64,000 nucleotides of DNA from Strigamia acuminata (GCA_949358305.1 OX442317.1:9242186-9306185), one strand, 5' to 3'. Shown: positions 36,601 through 45,640, numbered from the stretch's first letter. The notes: generated from the sequence alone by a model not told the origin. A program made the numbers and translations.

Positions 36601-37404
36601 CCCTTCCCTTAATGCTAATGTATGCACATTCCCTAAGTGTCTAATAAATGATCAAGCACTTGCATTCTTTTCTAGCGAACAAGAACTGCTATCAGGGTAA
36701 AGCGAGAAAAATACAACTGCGGCGGTGCTGATCTTTTGGACCTAATCAAGAAAGACAGCCTACCAAAAGGCGAAAGCGAAGATCCGGATGCAACACCCAG
36801 GGCCGAAAAGAAAAAGAATTTAGGCTACGCCGTCACCCAAATAATATCGGCCACAGGGTTAGACCTGAATGCCGTAGTAGCCAATGCCGGATCCGGTAGC
36901 CCGCCGCCGCTAACCTCAATAACTCAAGAAGAATTGGTGATGACCTGCAGCAACCTTCCACAAGAAACCGGACTGACCGAAAACAAACACGACATTGTCC
37001 AAAACCCAAAACCCAAATTGGGAAAAGAAGAATCTCCAATAGATAGGAGCAACGGGTATACCAACCACGGTTTCACATTCACCGAAGTAGAAAATCAGGC
37101 TGCCAGGATAGTAGCAGAACCACTCCCAAAACTAGCTAAGAAGAAGTCTAAAAGGAAGAAAAACAAATCAAACCAGATAGAAGATAGCAGTGAGACGACA
37201 GCGTTAGTTCCTCAGCCACTAGAGAAAGAAAAGCCGAAGAAGAAGCGGCGAAAGAAGAAGAAGCATAGCCTAGATGAACACGAACATTGTAACCATGACC
37301 CAAACATTGTATTCACACATCAAAGATCCTTTCAAGGAATTCAGAGAGAAAATGCCTCAGTAGTGCCCATGACAGTTCTGTTAGATTCCAAGTCAGATGA
37401 ATAG
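24026..37404 (+). CDS. nan: TRPV cation channel, Nanchung type
   Basis: Fourteen exons: 24026-24313, 25820-26060, 26552-26710, 27747-27901, 29413-29556, 32126-32207, 32274-32389, 33706-33897, 33963-34073, 34140-34291, 34655-34943, 35618-35779, 35843-36031, 36676-37404. Total 3009 nt, 1002 residues, all phases closing. It starts MGNCAGKG, a possible N-myristoylation and palmitoylation site. Ankyrin repeats fill about 110-350 ([47 protein letters not shown]), then [15 protein letters not shown], typical of Nan. Six membrane segments run from about 398 to 682, with a pore stretch near [14 protein letters not shown] and S6 in [16 protein letters not shown]. Fly Nan (about 830 residues) pairs with Inactive in chordotonal hearing neurons. 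The 240-residue tail with two polybasic clusters ([21 protein letters not shown]) is longer than I expect. Confidence 0.96.
24590..24720. mobile_element. degenerate hAT-like MITE in TRPV intron 1
   Basis: GGCTGGACTGGGAACAAATT near 24593 and a GAAAATTTCCGG-like end near 24700 resemble the family at 26151, 27401 and 32737. The terminal CAG and target duplication are not clear. Confidence 0.4.
26075..26490. mobile_element. foldback element in TRPV intron 2, with a nested hAT MITE
   Basis: Left AAAATCGTCCCAGTCC, GGCTGTAT and CACCAGG are mirrored on the right by CACCTGG, GTATACAGCC and GGACTGGGACGATT. The arms fold around about 26340. The left arm is interrupted by the hAT MITE at 26151-26285. 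Confidence 0.75.
26151..26285. mobile_element. hAT-type MITE with 8-bp target duplication CCACCAGG
   Basis: Starts CAGGGCTGGACTGG and ends CCAGTCCAGCACTG. CCACCAGG is present on both sides (26143-26150 and 26286-26293). It is 135 bp with no coding capacity. Confidence 0.88.
27401..27551. mobile_element. hAT-type MITE with 8-bp target duplication GAAAGTCG
   Basis: Starts CAGTGCTGGACTGG and ends CCAGCCCTG, 151 bp, flanked by GAAAGTCG at 27393-27400 and 27552-27559. Same family as 26151-26285. In TRPV intron 3. Confidence 0.88.
27955..28100. repeat. 145-bp hairpin in TRPV intron 4
   Basis: ACTATGTTTATGGCATTATT near 27957 is mirrored by AATAATGCCATAAACATA near 28075, and the inner arms (AAAAGTATTAAATTTT / AAAATTTAATACTTTT) also pair. 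Arm length is about 63 bases. It could be a small foldback element or a transcribed hairpin RNA; no further evidence. Confidence 0.65.
29648..30818. mobile_element. 1.17-kb non-autonomous hAT-like element in TRPV intron 5
   Basis: Starts CAGGGCTTCCCAAAC and ends with the approximate complement (TTTGGAAACGCTG), flanked by GTCTAGAG (29640-29647) and GTCTAAAG (30819-30826), an 8-bp duplication with one mismatch. Inside are two CCGCCAGGTGGCGC palindromes (near 29935 and 30327) and a GGAC microsatellite. No transposase frame is seen. Confidence 0.75.
30553..30592. repeat. GGAC tetranucleotide microsatellite
   Basis: About nine GGAC/ACGG units in a row inside the hAT-like element. Confidence 0.9.
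30841..31288. mobile_element. 448-bp MITE with perfect 20-bp terminal inverted repeats
   Basis: Starts CACTAGGTGCATTCCAAAAC and ends with its exact complement, flanked by TA on both sides. It directly follows the hAT-like element. The superfamily is not certain (Tc1/mariner- or Harbinger-like by flank). Confidence 0.85.
32576..32995. mobile_element. foldback element in TRPV intron 7 with nested hAT MITE
   Basis: Left TGTACAATTATGTT, GACCCTCACTC and CAGACATCAACAG are mirrored on the right by CTGTTGATGTCTG, GAGTGAGGGTTC and AACACAACTGTACA. The hAT MITE 32737-32880 sits near the centre. Confidence 0.75.
32737..32880. mobile_element. hAT-type MITE with 8-bp target duplication TTATCACC
   Basis: Starts CAGTGCCGGACTGG and ends CCAGCCCTG, 144 bp, flanked by TTATCACC at 32729-32736 and 32881-32888. 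Same family as 26151 and 27401. Confidence 0.88.
33240..33620. repeat. foldback repeat in TRPV intron 7, followed by a poly-A tract
   Basis: ATTTATAATTTTTGCAG near 33308 and CAAGAGCATGACTG near 33343 are mirrored by CAGTAATGCTCTTG near 33503 and CTGCAAAAATTATAAAT near 33534. A run of about 27 A follows (near 33638-33666). Confidence 0.75.
34323..34620. mobile_element. MITE in TRPV intron 10
   Basis: TACGTTTACATGCACCAAAT at the left end and the imperfect complement ATTCCGTGCATGCAAACAGTA at the right end, about 300 bp, with TA at both ends. Repeated CACTCGAAT-like motifs occur inside. Confidence 0.7.
36321..36477. mobile_element. 157-bp hAT-like MITE in TRPV intron 13
   Basis: Starts CAGGGGTCGGCAACCT and ends with a near-complement GGTTGCCGACCCCTG. 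Flanks GACTAGGC and GGCTAGGC differ at one base. A related left end occurs at about 51627. Confidence 0.82.
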
Positions 37405-38579
37405 AAGCCCAGATGGTTTTTAGAATTCTATGTAAGATAGAATTTTCTTCTTGTTTCACTTGTAATAATGACAACAATCAATTTTTTTTTAGAATTAATT
37501 GTACAGTAACTTAATCTGATAATACAAACTTAGGACTTCCATTTTTATTCCAATTTTCAGAATATTAAGCTAAAATAAAATTTCTTGTAGCTAATTTGTA
37601 TTTTTCTTAGAAGGCTTCTTTCTAAATACAAACTTCTAGAATTAAAAGACATTTTTAATGGTAATTTGGCGCCATAGATTTCTCTTAGTTTGTTGGCAGT
37701 TTCAACAAAAAATTGCAGCTTTTTTTATCTAAAAGTATAATTTTTGCATTAAAACCTGCGGTTTTTCATTGAAATTATCATTTTTGCATGTAAAAATATC
37801 AAAAGCATTCAAAATTTGTTTACATGGTTTATGCAGTTTCCATAAACAGCCAAAATAGTATGCAAAAACACGCCTGACTGAGAATGTGTTCGTTTGTATA
37901 CTTTCAGATCTCGCTCGTCTCGTAATCTCGGTCTCGGAGATCTCGGCAAAACGAGATTTCATTATTTATTGAATAAAAATAATTCCTATGCATTTATGCA
38001 TTTATCCTAACCCTATTTATGACACTCGAAAGTCTGACCCCTCGATCTAACTTTCGACACAGCCATTTTGAATTTGGTTGCAAAAACCAAAAGCCGGCAT
38101 AAACCATTTCAAAAACAACTCCAGCTTGGTTTTTCTTTTTGCCACTTTTGGTGATGGTTTCTGGCTGTTTTTGATGTCTATTTCGTTTATACCCACATTC
38201 TTGCACATCATTTTCCATTTTCTAGTCATTTTTCTGCACTTTGCACCAAGCCTGCACCAAACACCACACAATACCACTTCCGGGTCGGAAATTGTATTTT
38301 TAATTCGTGAAAAAATATCAACAAAATTTTCAGATAAGGCATATAGATTACAATAGCATTTACTCAATTACAATTTCAATACCACAATCCCCTTGCTCCC
38401 ACTTGCTCCTAATCCTATAATATTACTCTCAGTTAATGAACAGAGAAAACAACCGCACACCTAACATACGCTAATCAATCACCAAACGCACATCTCATTT
38501 TCGTCGGTTAAGTACGGCCTCATTTAACTATGTAAACTCAAACAAAATTATATATAGATTACAGTTAACTAGGATTTGC
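37405..38579. other. intergenic, converging 3' ends of TRPV and twinfilin
   Basis: AT-rich; the TRPV 3' UTR is expected in its first part. Two opposite frames at 38047-38367 cover each other and match nothing I know. A local run of CTCG/CGAGAT repeats is at 37905-37950. Confidence 0.4.
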
Positions 38580-40459
38580 TTAGATATCTTCCGGCGAGTT
38601 CTGTTCGGGCCGTAGTTTCGTTATCCGCCGTGCACCCCTGTTCGGTGGCCCTTTTGGTTTTGGAAACTTTTGTTTGTGTATGTTTAGTTTAGGGTGAATT
38701 TCGTCTAAAAGGAACTCTTCCGTTAGGTCTTCGGCGTCATCAATTTCAATCTGTTTGGAAAATAACTCACTGTAGTCATTAACTTTTACAAAAGAGGCCA
38801 CTTTCACCATTCAGGCACCCGAAATACATTTTTTCACATCAAAAGTGCATTTTTGTGCATATTTTTAGACCATGCTTCCGTTTTCAAATCATTATTTCAC
38901 CAAAAAAAATGCATTTTTTCACTTTAAGTTTATATTTGAGTCAATTTTCTTTCTAAATTTTAAATTTCCCAGCCTTAAACTGAATTTAGTCGCGTTTGAA
39001 AGCGGTACAAGCAATAAATTTAAATAAATCCGAGTGAAAAATCAATTGAAAAAACGAACCAACCTTTCGGACTATTTCGATTTCTACGTGTTTCTCAATT
39101 ATATTGATGAATTCACTCTTGCAACTAGAGTATAACATTCTTTCCTTCACGGAGCAATTATAACCGGGCGTCGAATAAATAAAAACTTAATAAAAGAAAA
39201 AATAAAAAATGAATAATAATTCTTGGCTAATTGTCAATTCCCATACCCGTGCTAACCACGACATCACCCTCGTACGAATGTTTGTACTTAAACAGATGAT
39301 AGCGAGCGTGATCGTTGGGTATCAACCGTCGCAAGTGCATCACATCCATATCTCCCGCACTTTTCTCCAGGTTAATTTTTTCCTTTTCCAAATCGATAGT
39401 CTTAAAAAATCAAAAAAAATCAAATTTCTTAAAAAAAATTCAAATTTTGACGCAATAAATTAAAATTACCATTTGTATGTAATTGATCTTGTCCTCTTTC
39501 AAATCGAACAATTTATTAATAACCTCCTCCGATATCGGAAAAGCGACGCCTTGAATCGTTTGATGTTTCGTATCGATCCCGATCTCGACGCCAACTTCGC
39601 TCTTTTTCAGCAATTCGAGCTCCTCTTCCGCGAGCGTCATTGGCCCCGGCGCACTCGCAACTTGTTTATGTTTTCTGTACCCGCTCAGCGTAATATCTTC
39701 CTGAAAAACACAAAAATCAATAAATTAACATAAAAATTAACATTAAAAAGCGAAATATTTCAATCTACTCGAACGGATGCAAAAAGTTCGTCGGCAATTT
39801 GACTCGTGCCGAACTCGATTTTCAGAGTTGCTTTGCTAGATGCGTATAACATTTTCTGCCGAACCTGAAATAGAAAATTTAAAAAAAAAATTAAATTCTA
39901 TTATTAAATCACGAGATAATAAATTTACGGTGGAAACATCCGGGGACCAACTGATGAACAGCCATTCATATCCTGTATCATTTTTGTTATCTAACCGGTA
40001 GAGTATGTAACACGGTTGCGACGCCTCGATCGACGGAAGAATTAATTCGTTATAATGTAATTTCGTTAATTCACGATAAAATAATTCAATTTTTCACACT
40101 TCTTAGCATTTTTTTCATGTTTTTACAAGGATATCATCTTCCCACGTGCTCGCCGCCTCTTTATAGTCGCTCAATATCAATTGTTCTGTAATAAATTTAT
40201 TATTATTATCACAATTTGATAAAAATAATTTTTTTTCTTTTTTTTTTTCCAATACCGTCCTCGATAGCCACTTTGACGAGTCTTATATTTCCTTCTCTGC
40301 AAGTTCCGAAGAAATTCCGTAGTTTTTCGTTCGCTGAAATCGAAATAAAAACGCGATTTATTCGTAAAGTTTCATCATTTACGCGTTACGTTTTACTCTA
40401 AATGCATATATTAATTATGAAACACGTTTTTGACCTTTAATTCCAGTCTGATGTGACAT
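38580..40459 (-). CDS. twf: twinfilin, actin monomer-binding and capping protein
   Basis: Nine exons: 40459-40435, 40333-40256, 40185-40135, 40056-39929, 39864-39769, 39700-39470, 39400-39247, 39185-39064, 38750-38580. Total 1056 nt, 351 residues (human TWF1 350). It begins [13 protein letters not shown] like other twinfilins. The two ADF-H domains are seen through [37 protein letters not shown], then [28 protein letters not shown] and [18 protein letters not shown]. The tail [18 protein letters not shown] is the conserved phosphoinositide and capping-protein-binding end. It sequesters ADP-actin and caps barbed ends in the cytoplasm. The third intron does not fit GT-AG and is read as U12-type AT-AC. 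Confidence 0.96.
40057..40134 (-). other. U12-type AT-AC intron of twinfilin, 78 nt
   Basis: On the minus strand the intron starts ATATCCTT, the U12 AT-AC donor consensus, and ends AC, with a GAATTAAC branch-like site about 10 bases before the end. Only this choice restores [16 protein letters not shown], which matches the family. No GT-AG pair gives an open frame here. Confidence 0.82.
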
Positions 40460-40974
40460 ATTGATGATTTACAACGAGCTCGCCGGTCAAAACAAGTACG
40501 CCTACAAACCAGATGATGATAAAAATTAAAGATGGACGTCAGTGGACTGCTCCCATTGGTTCCGAGCATCCGAAATAAATAAACATAGAATGCCCTTTTC
40601 AATATCCACACCACTTGTGAACACACAGAACGTAAACCCCAATAGCGCCATTTTTCCTGCTCTGCGCATGCTCTCGGATTTAACAGCGATCAAAAAATAA
40701 ACTCCAGGCGCAACTAATGAATATTTCGTTGGAAAACGCGCCAAAATTGAAAACTAAAACCAATCTGCACTCTCTTGCTAGGTTTTATTAATTGCTATTA
40801 TTCATTTATCTTTTTATAGACGAGACAGGAAGTGGAAAACGAGGGAAAGAGTGTCGCTAAATCCAGGAGCCCCTTGTTTGTTACGCGATGCATGCGCAGA
40901 GCATGGCACGAGCCCCGGTCTGATACGCGCCTTACTATTTCGTCAGCATGTGATTCCAAAGTTTTGAGTTGAAA
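40460..40974. promoter_or_regulatory. divergent promoter of twinfilin (-) and the Myb-like gene (+)
   Basis: 515 bp between opposite start codons. No gene inside. GC-rich patches (GCGCATGC) are present; no TATA box is obvious. Confidence 0.45.
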
Positions 40975-41449
40975 ATGGCTCGGTGTCTTAATCTTATTGC
41001 CTCTTTCTTCTCTTACATTTTCTCTCTCTTTCTTTGTCTCCTAGGGTAAATGGAATAATAATTTGCTAAATCAATGTTTTGATTTCAATGTTTTGATTTT
41101 TGATTAAGATTGTCGAAAGGTCGCAAGCCTCGATACAAGTTCACCCCCGATGATGATCAGAAAATTCTCAACGTGTTGTACGAGAACCGCGCGAACCAAC
41201 AACAGGAACCATCGGCATTGTGGAGACTCGTGAAGAATTTGCACGTAAGAGTAAAATTTGAGCGAGATTCTTTTGAAAAAGTATTCGAAAACGAATTGTG
41301 TGTATTTTTTTTTTAAGTTCGTTGGCGGCCCAGCGATTAGTGCGATCCAACGGCGCTACAAGAGATGTCTGTCGAAGTTGGCCGAGATGAATCTCTCATT
41401 TGACATGTTTTCGTATTTTCAAGATCGAAAAGCCGAGATGGGTTTGTAA
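40975..41449 (+). CDS. small Myb-like protein, possibly RAP1/TERF2IP-related
   Basis: Exon 2 (41109-41244) and exon 3 (41318-41449) are well supported by splice sites and phase. They encode RKPRYKFTPDDDQKILNVL and ALWRLVKNLH, then ISAIQRRYKRCLSKL and a TAA. Exon 1 is uncertain: ATG at 40975 with a weak donor at 40983 gives 91 residues starting MARLSKGRK, while a donor at 41045 would add a hydrophobic stretch. The pattern (acidic DD start, ALW, then RRYKRCL) resembles the Myb domain of RAP1/TERF2IP, a telomere-associated protein, but this is from memory and the protein is far shorter. It may be a fragment or a stand-alone Myb protein. Confidence 0.5.
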
Positions 41450-41799
41450 AAATTAAGATTTGTGTTTGTGACTCTCAGGCTGCCATACTCGCAAGAAATG
41501 CGCCATTTTAAATGAATTGTTCACGTTTAACTAAAAATGTAAAAAAACAAACATGTGTTTTTGGATGTTAAAAATTGTTGAAGAAAATTAAAAATTGTGA
41601 ACGAAAAGTGAAAATTGTGAAAAAAAATTGAAAAATGTGAACGAAAATTAAAAATTGTTGAATAAAATTAAAATCAAAATCATTGAGTAAATTTATTCGG
41701 TAAAAGCTATTTGTTTTTATGACGAGAAGTGGGAGTTTTGTCGTTTTGCCGTTAATTATTAGATTGTTTTGCTCGTTGACGGAAATGTGCCGCAAACAA
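41450..41799. other. intergenic with short imperfect repeats
   Basis: 41570-41660 contains loose repeats of GAAAATTAAAAATTGTGAAC. Nothing else recognised. Confidence 0.4.
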
Positions 41800-42006
41800 T
41801 AAAATGTTTGGTCCTGTCGTTGTCGTAACAGTTTTTTTTTTAGAAAAATAAACTCAATTTTAGCAACACTATTTCTCTCGTTTTCAACTTCAGCATCTGA
41901 CTCGTTGAAAAATGGCGCGGGAAATCTGCAGGAAATAATTTCTTATTTCGTCGTCAGATGGCGACCGTTCAGCGTCAATAAACATGGAAATGGTGGAACC
42001 ATATAG

Positions 42007-42424
42007 CAGAGAGGAGCATCGGGTATCGTACCCGTAACCGTAACCGTACCCGCCCGTACCCGTAGGGTACGGGCGGGTAACGGGTACAGTTCTCTCGCGA
42101 CTAACGGTTACGCGTCGGGTACGTTTTTTGTACGTCCGCAACGTGATGCTAACATCGTAAATACAGACTTTGATTTTGAATTTGAACTATAAAAATGTTA
42201 GCACCACTTTGCAAATTATCACAACAACACAACAACACCACAGACCACGCGACAAAAACAGCAAAAACAGTTAAAACACTTGACGTGATTGCGATCGGGT
42301 ATGGGTACGGGTAGGGTAGGGTGTGTACGGGTACGGGTAGGGTAGGGTATGGGTAAGAACTTTTAAGGGGAGACGGGTAACGGGCGGGTAACGGGTAGAA
42401 ATTTTACGCCAATGCTCCTCTCTG
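42007..42424. mobile_element. 418-bp hAT-type MITE with GGGTA-rich interior
   Basis: Starts CAGAGAGGAGCAT, ends ATGCTCCTCTCTG, with the 8-bp duplication CCATATAG (41999-42006, 42425-42432). The inside is dominated by ACGGGTA / TACCCGT repeats that can form hairpins, notably at 42022-42090. Confidence 0.9.
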
Positions 42425-42774
42425 CCATATAGTAAAGAACAGAAGAGGCGGCACTCTCCCCATTTCCCATTGTTCTCTTGGATATCGGGTCACGTGGTAC
42501 TCGACGGTGGCGCCAACAAGCGGAAGGCATGCTACCACTCGGTATGTTTGCATTCGTTTGCCTTAGATTGAGTCAGTTAGTCGGCCTGTTTGCCCAAAAA
42601 ACTGAATATTCTATGAAAAAATTAGGATGATTTGCATTTTTTAGGATAGATACTGATAATTTACACTGTAAAAATTGAATTTTGCCAGATAACTTTACAT
42701 TTTTAAGTGAGAATTAAATATTTTAGATAAAAAATTTATTTTTGGTGTGGAAGTTACATATTTGACAGAAAATT

Positions 42775-43050
42775 GCTCGAGGAATTGCGTTTTCAACCCG
42801 AAAATTGCTTTTTTCAACCCGAAAATTGCTTTTTTCAACCCGAAAATTGCTTTTTTCAACCCGAAAAATGCTTTTTTCAACCCGAAAATTGCTGTTTTCA
42901 ACCCGAAAATTGCTTTTTTCAACCCAAAAATTGGTTTTTTAACCCGAAAAATGCTTTTTTCAACCCGAAAATTGCTTTTTTCAACCCAAAAATTGTTTTT
43001 TTAACCCGAAAATTGCTTTTTTCAAACCGAAAATTGCTTTTTTTTAAACA
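42775..43050. repeat. 21-bp tandem array
   Basis: About 12 units of CCCGAAAATTGCTTTTTTCA plus one A, with small variants. Overlapping frames with repeated NPKIAFF or QPENCFF are artefacts of it. Confidence 0.93.
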
Positions 43051-43261
43051 AATATTTGGATGTTCGGCTTTATTGGCATTTGGTGCAAATTATTGCTCAG
43101 TAATAATTATTCAATAGTATATTATTTTTAAATAATTTAATTTTTGTTAAATTTATTTTTAAGGTGAGATTACGATAGTGCAATTGTTAGCGCATCTGAC
43201 TTCCGACGGCAAAAAAACATGGAATTCCCGCGCGGAACAGTTTGATTTGTCGACTCTCGAG

Positions 43262-43855
43262 TAGGCTAGGCCTGTGCGAATTTGCGATTAATCGCAATGC
43301 GATTTTTTTTTTGGTGAATATCGCAACTACTTAAGTTGCTAGCTCTCGTTTGCGATATATCGCATATCGCGATTATTGCGATTATTGCGATTATTGCGAT
43401 TATTGCGATTATTGCGATATTGCGATTACTGCGATTACTGCGATTATTGCGATAACTGCGATTAGTGCGAATCTGCGATTATTCACGATTTTTACGATTT
43501 TTTTGGCAATTTTTCACGATTTTTACGAATTTTTTGGCCATCTTTCACGATTTTTACAAAGTTTGAATCAAAAATTGAGATAATAAATTGATTAGAGGTG
43601 TTACCGGCCGATATTTGTTGTTGGCATTGCGATATTGCGATATTGCGATATCTTGCGATTATTGCGATATTGCGATTTTTGCGATTTTTGCGATTATTGC
43701 GATATTGCGATTTTTGCGATTTTTGCGATTATTACGATTTTTGCGATTTTTGCGATTATATCGCGATATATCGCAAATGCGATATATCTGCGATATAATC
43801 GCAACAATCCAATATCGCAATCGCATTTGCAACAATCCAATATCGCACAGGCCTA
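43262..43855. mobile_element. 594-bp hAT-type MITE expanded by GCGATT repeats
   Basis: Left TAGGCTAGGCCTGTGCGA and right TCGCACAGGCCTA are inverted repeats (the left end has a short TAGGC duplication), with the 8-bp target duplication CTCTCGAG at 43254-43261 and 43856-43863. The interior is mostly GCGATTATT / GCGATTTTT units that can fold as ATCGCGAT hairpins. Confidence 0.88.
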
Positions 43856-44558
43856 CTCTCGAGTTATGCAACTTGTTTAAACGAGTTGTAACATTTTCTT
43901 TTTCACGCATTATTGCAAATAAAATACATAATATTATATTTTGTAAAATTAAAAAATTAATAACATTTACAAGTTAAATGAATAAGTACAAAAACAAACT
44001 TAATTGATTAATAACTTTCTACAGTATGTTAATATTGCTGACATTACAAAAATAGATTCTTTTAGCATGGAAATGAACCTTTTTATCTGAAAAATCAATG
44101 TTTTTTTGTCTAACAATCGACGTTTTAGCCTATTAACAGAGTTTTTAGCCAAAAATGTACATGGCTTTTTCCTTTGGAAAATGAGAAAATGATAACCCAG
44201 GATCTGTTTTTTTTTACATTTTTTTTTTACACTTGTGGGCACTACAATAAAGTCCATTGCTTTTATAATTGCTTAGTTTTGGGTGGTTATGTTTTTTAAG
44301 GCTGTAATGTGGCTTTCACCTGTTGTAAACAACGTTGTACACTCCAAACTAGCATGCCTCCCACCATGGGCGCTAGTGTCGCGGGTCACGTGACCTAGTA
44401 TCCAAAAAAAGGGGAGAGTGCCACCTCTTATCTTCTTTCCTCTATGGGTGGAACCGTCATCGTCTCTGTAGGCGTGAAGGTTTAGAAGTTAACTCCTGTC
44501 ACATGGTTACTCCCGAGGAGTATGTCAATATCAGATGACGTGAAAGGGTGAAACTCAG

Positions 44559-44801
44559 CCATCTCTAGTCCAAATCGGCGACATCTCCGATGGCCAATGG
44601 ATCTCGAAGTCCCTCGACTCGCGGCAAGCTTGGAACCTGCAAAACGTTCAACTTCAACCGTTTCAAACCGTGTCGCGATTGCAATTCAATGAAGAAAACA
44701 TCGTCAACTTGTGGAAAATAATAAGTGGAGATAATGTGATGCGCAAAGGTTTATTTGCGTATACATTATCAGGAATGAATCAGCAGAAATTAAAGAAATA
44801 A
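44559..44801 (+). other. probable last exon of an unrecognised gene
   Basis: After a CAG acceptor at 44556-44558 the frame is open to a TAA at 44799-44801, about 80 residues, including IGDISDGQWISKSLDSRQ, QLQPFQTVSRLQFNEEN and LWKIISGDNVMRKGLFAY. Composition looks protein-like rather than repeat-derived. No upstream exon is seen between it and the COG5 fragment. I do not know the family. Confidence 0.4.
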
Positions 44802-44929
44802 ATAAATCGAAAAATATTAGAAATAAAATTGGCAAATCCAAAAATTAAAAAGGAATGTATAACCATGCCCGGGACAATTTTATGTTCGAGAGGTACGAAT
44901 GGAGATGATTTGACCTTTGCTAGGGATTT

Positions 44930-45640
44930 GAAGATTTCAGGAATTTATTAGGGGTTTGACGATTTCAGGAATTTGCTAAGAATTTGAAAATTTCAGGAAT
45001 TTGCTAAGAATTTGAAAATTTCAGGAATTCGCTAGGGATTTGAAGATTTCAGGAATTTGCTAGGGATTTGAAGATTTTAGGAATTTGCTAGGGATTTGAA
45101 GATTTCAGGAATTTGCTAGGGATTTGAAGATTTCAGGAATTTGCTAGGGATTTGAAAATTTCTTTAAAGATTTTGCTCGATTTTACTACAACTTCCGAGA
45201 CAATTTGTGGGCGAGGAGGAATATTTTCGACCCGGATTCTTTGCGACCGGGATTCTTTTCGACTCGAGGTAAAGTGCGCTTTTTTTCGACTGGGATTATT
45301 TTCGACTGGGATTATTTTCGACCAGGAAAATTTTCGACCAGGAAAATTTTCGACCCAAACGGGATTATTTTCGACCAGGAATCCACTCGACCAGGAATCT
45401 TTGCGACCAGGATTCATCTCGACCAGGATTTTTTTCGACCCGACATTTTTCGACTTCAACAATAATGTCACGCATTAGATACGTGACGATGTCACGTATT
45501 GTAGACATGAAAGGACTAATGTGTATTGTTCAATCCCACACTTTATGCACAAAAAACATAAATGTTTGCAGAAAAAGTCCAAATTTTTGCACAAAAAATC
45601 AAAATGTATGGTACTATACAGCCAATCCCTTATTCAATCC
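44930..45640 (+). repeat. composite tandem-repeat element, copy 1
   Basis: 44935-45160 repeats a 28-bp unit (GGAATTTGCTAGGGATTTGA then AGATTTCA). A short link with GGAATATTTTCGACCC leads to 45225-45440, a degenerate 14-16-bp array of TTTTCGACCAGGAT. Then come AATAATGTCACGCATTA and the palindrome TACGTGACGATGTCACGTA (45480-45498), followed by GGACTAATGTGTATTGTTCA. The second half recurs in inverted orientation at 53930-54385. Confidence 0.85.

Larger units (their letters stand above)
41999..44447. mobile_element. 2.4-kb DNA transposon with ~37-bp inverted ends, carrying two nested hAT MITEs
   Basis: Right end GGGGAGAGTGCCACCTC running to CTCTATGG (44411-44447) is the near-complement of the left end, CCATATAG (41999-42006) continued at 42433-42461 with AAGAGGCGGCACTCTCCCC. 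The host sequence GTGGAA is duplicated (41993-41998 and 44448-44453). Inner flanks also pair (GGTCACGTG and GGCATGCT motifs). No transposase is visible. The superfamily is not identified; exact duplication length is ambiguous because of shared bases. Confidence 0.8.
41800..44468 (+). pseudogene. second copy of the COG5 promoter and first-exon start, split by a transposon
   Basis: 41800-41998 aligns with 60692-60917 (same order, roughly 85% by eye), including ACTCAATTTTAGCAAC, GTCGTCAGATGGCGACC and the start ATGGAAATGGTGGAA. After the insertion 41999-44447 the match resumes at 44448 (GTGGAACCGTCATCGTCTCTG) and ends at 44468, before the COG5 exon 1 donor. No further COG5 exons follow, so it is a dead partial duplicate. 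Confidence 0.85.

Noticed and set aside
38047-38367. Two opposite frames of about 100 codons between TRPV and twinfilin
   Set aside because: They cover each other, have low-complexity residues and match nothing. Probably UTR or spacer.
41890-42141. Minus-strand frame shared between 41890-42141 and 60718-61020
   Set aside because: It is the antisense of the duplicated COG5 first exon and promoter, not a protein family.
42773-43117. Open frames with repeated NPKIAFF / QPENCFF residues on both strands
   Set aside because: They arise from the 21-bp tandem array, whose unit length is a multiple of three. They have no start context or splice partners.
43350-43980. Frames with repeated YCDYCD / FAIFAI residues
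   Set aside because: Produced by GCGATT repeats inside a hAT MITE.
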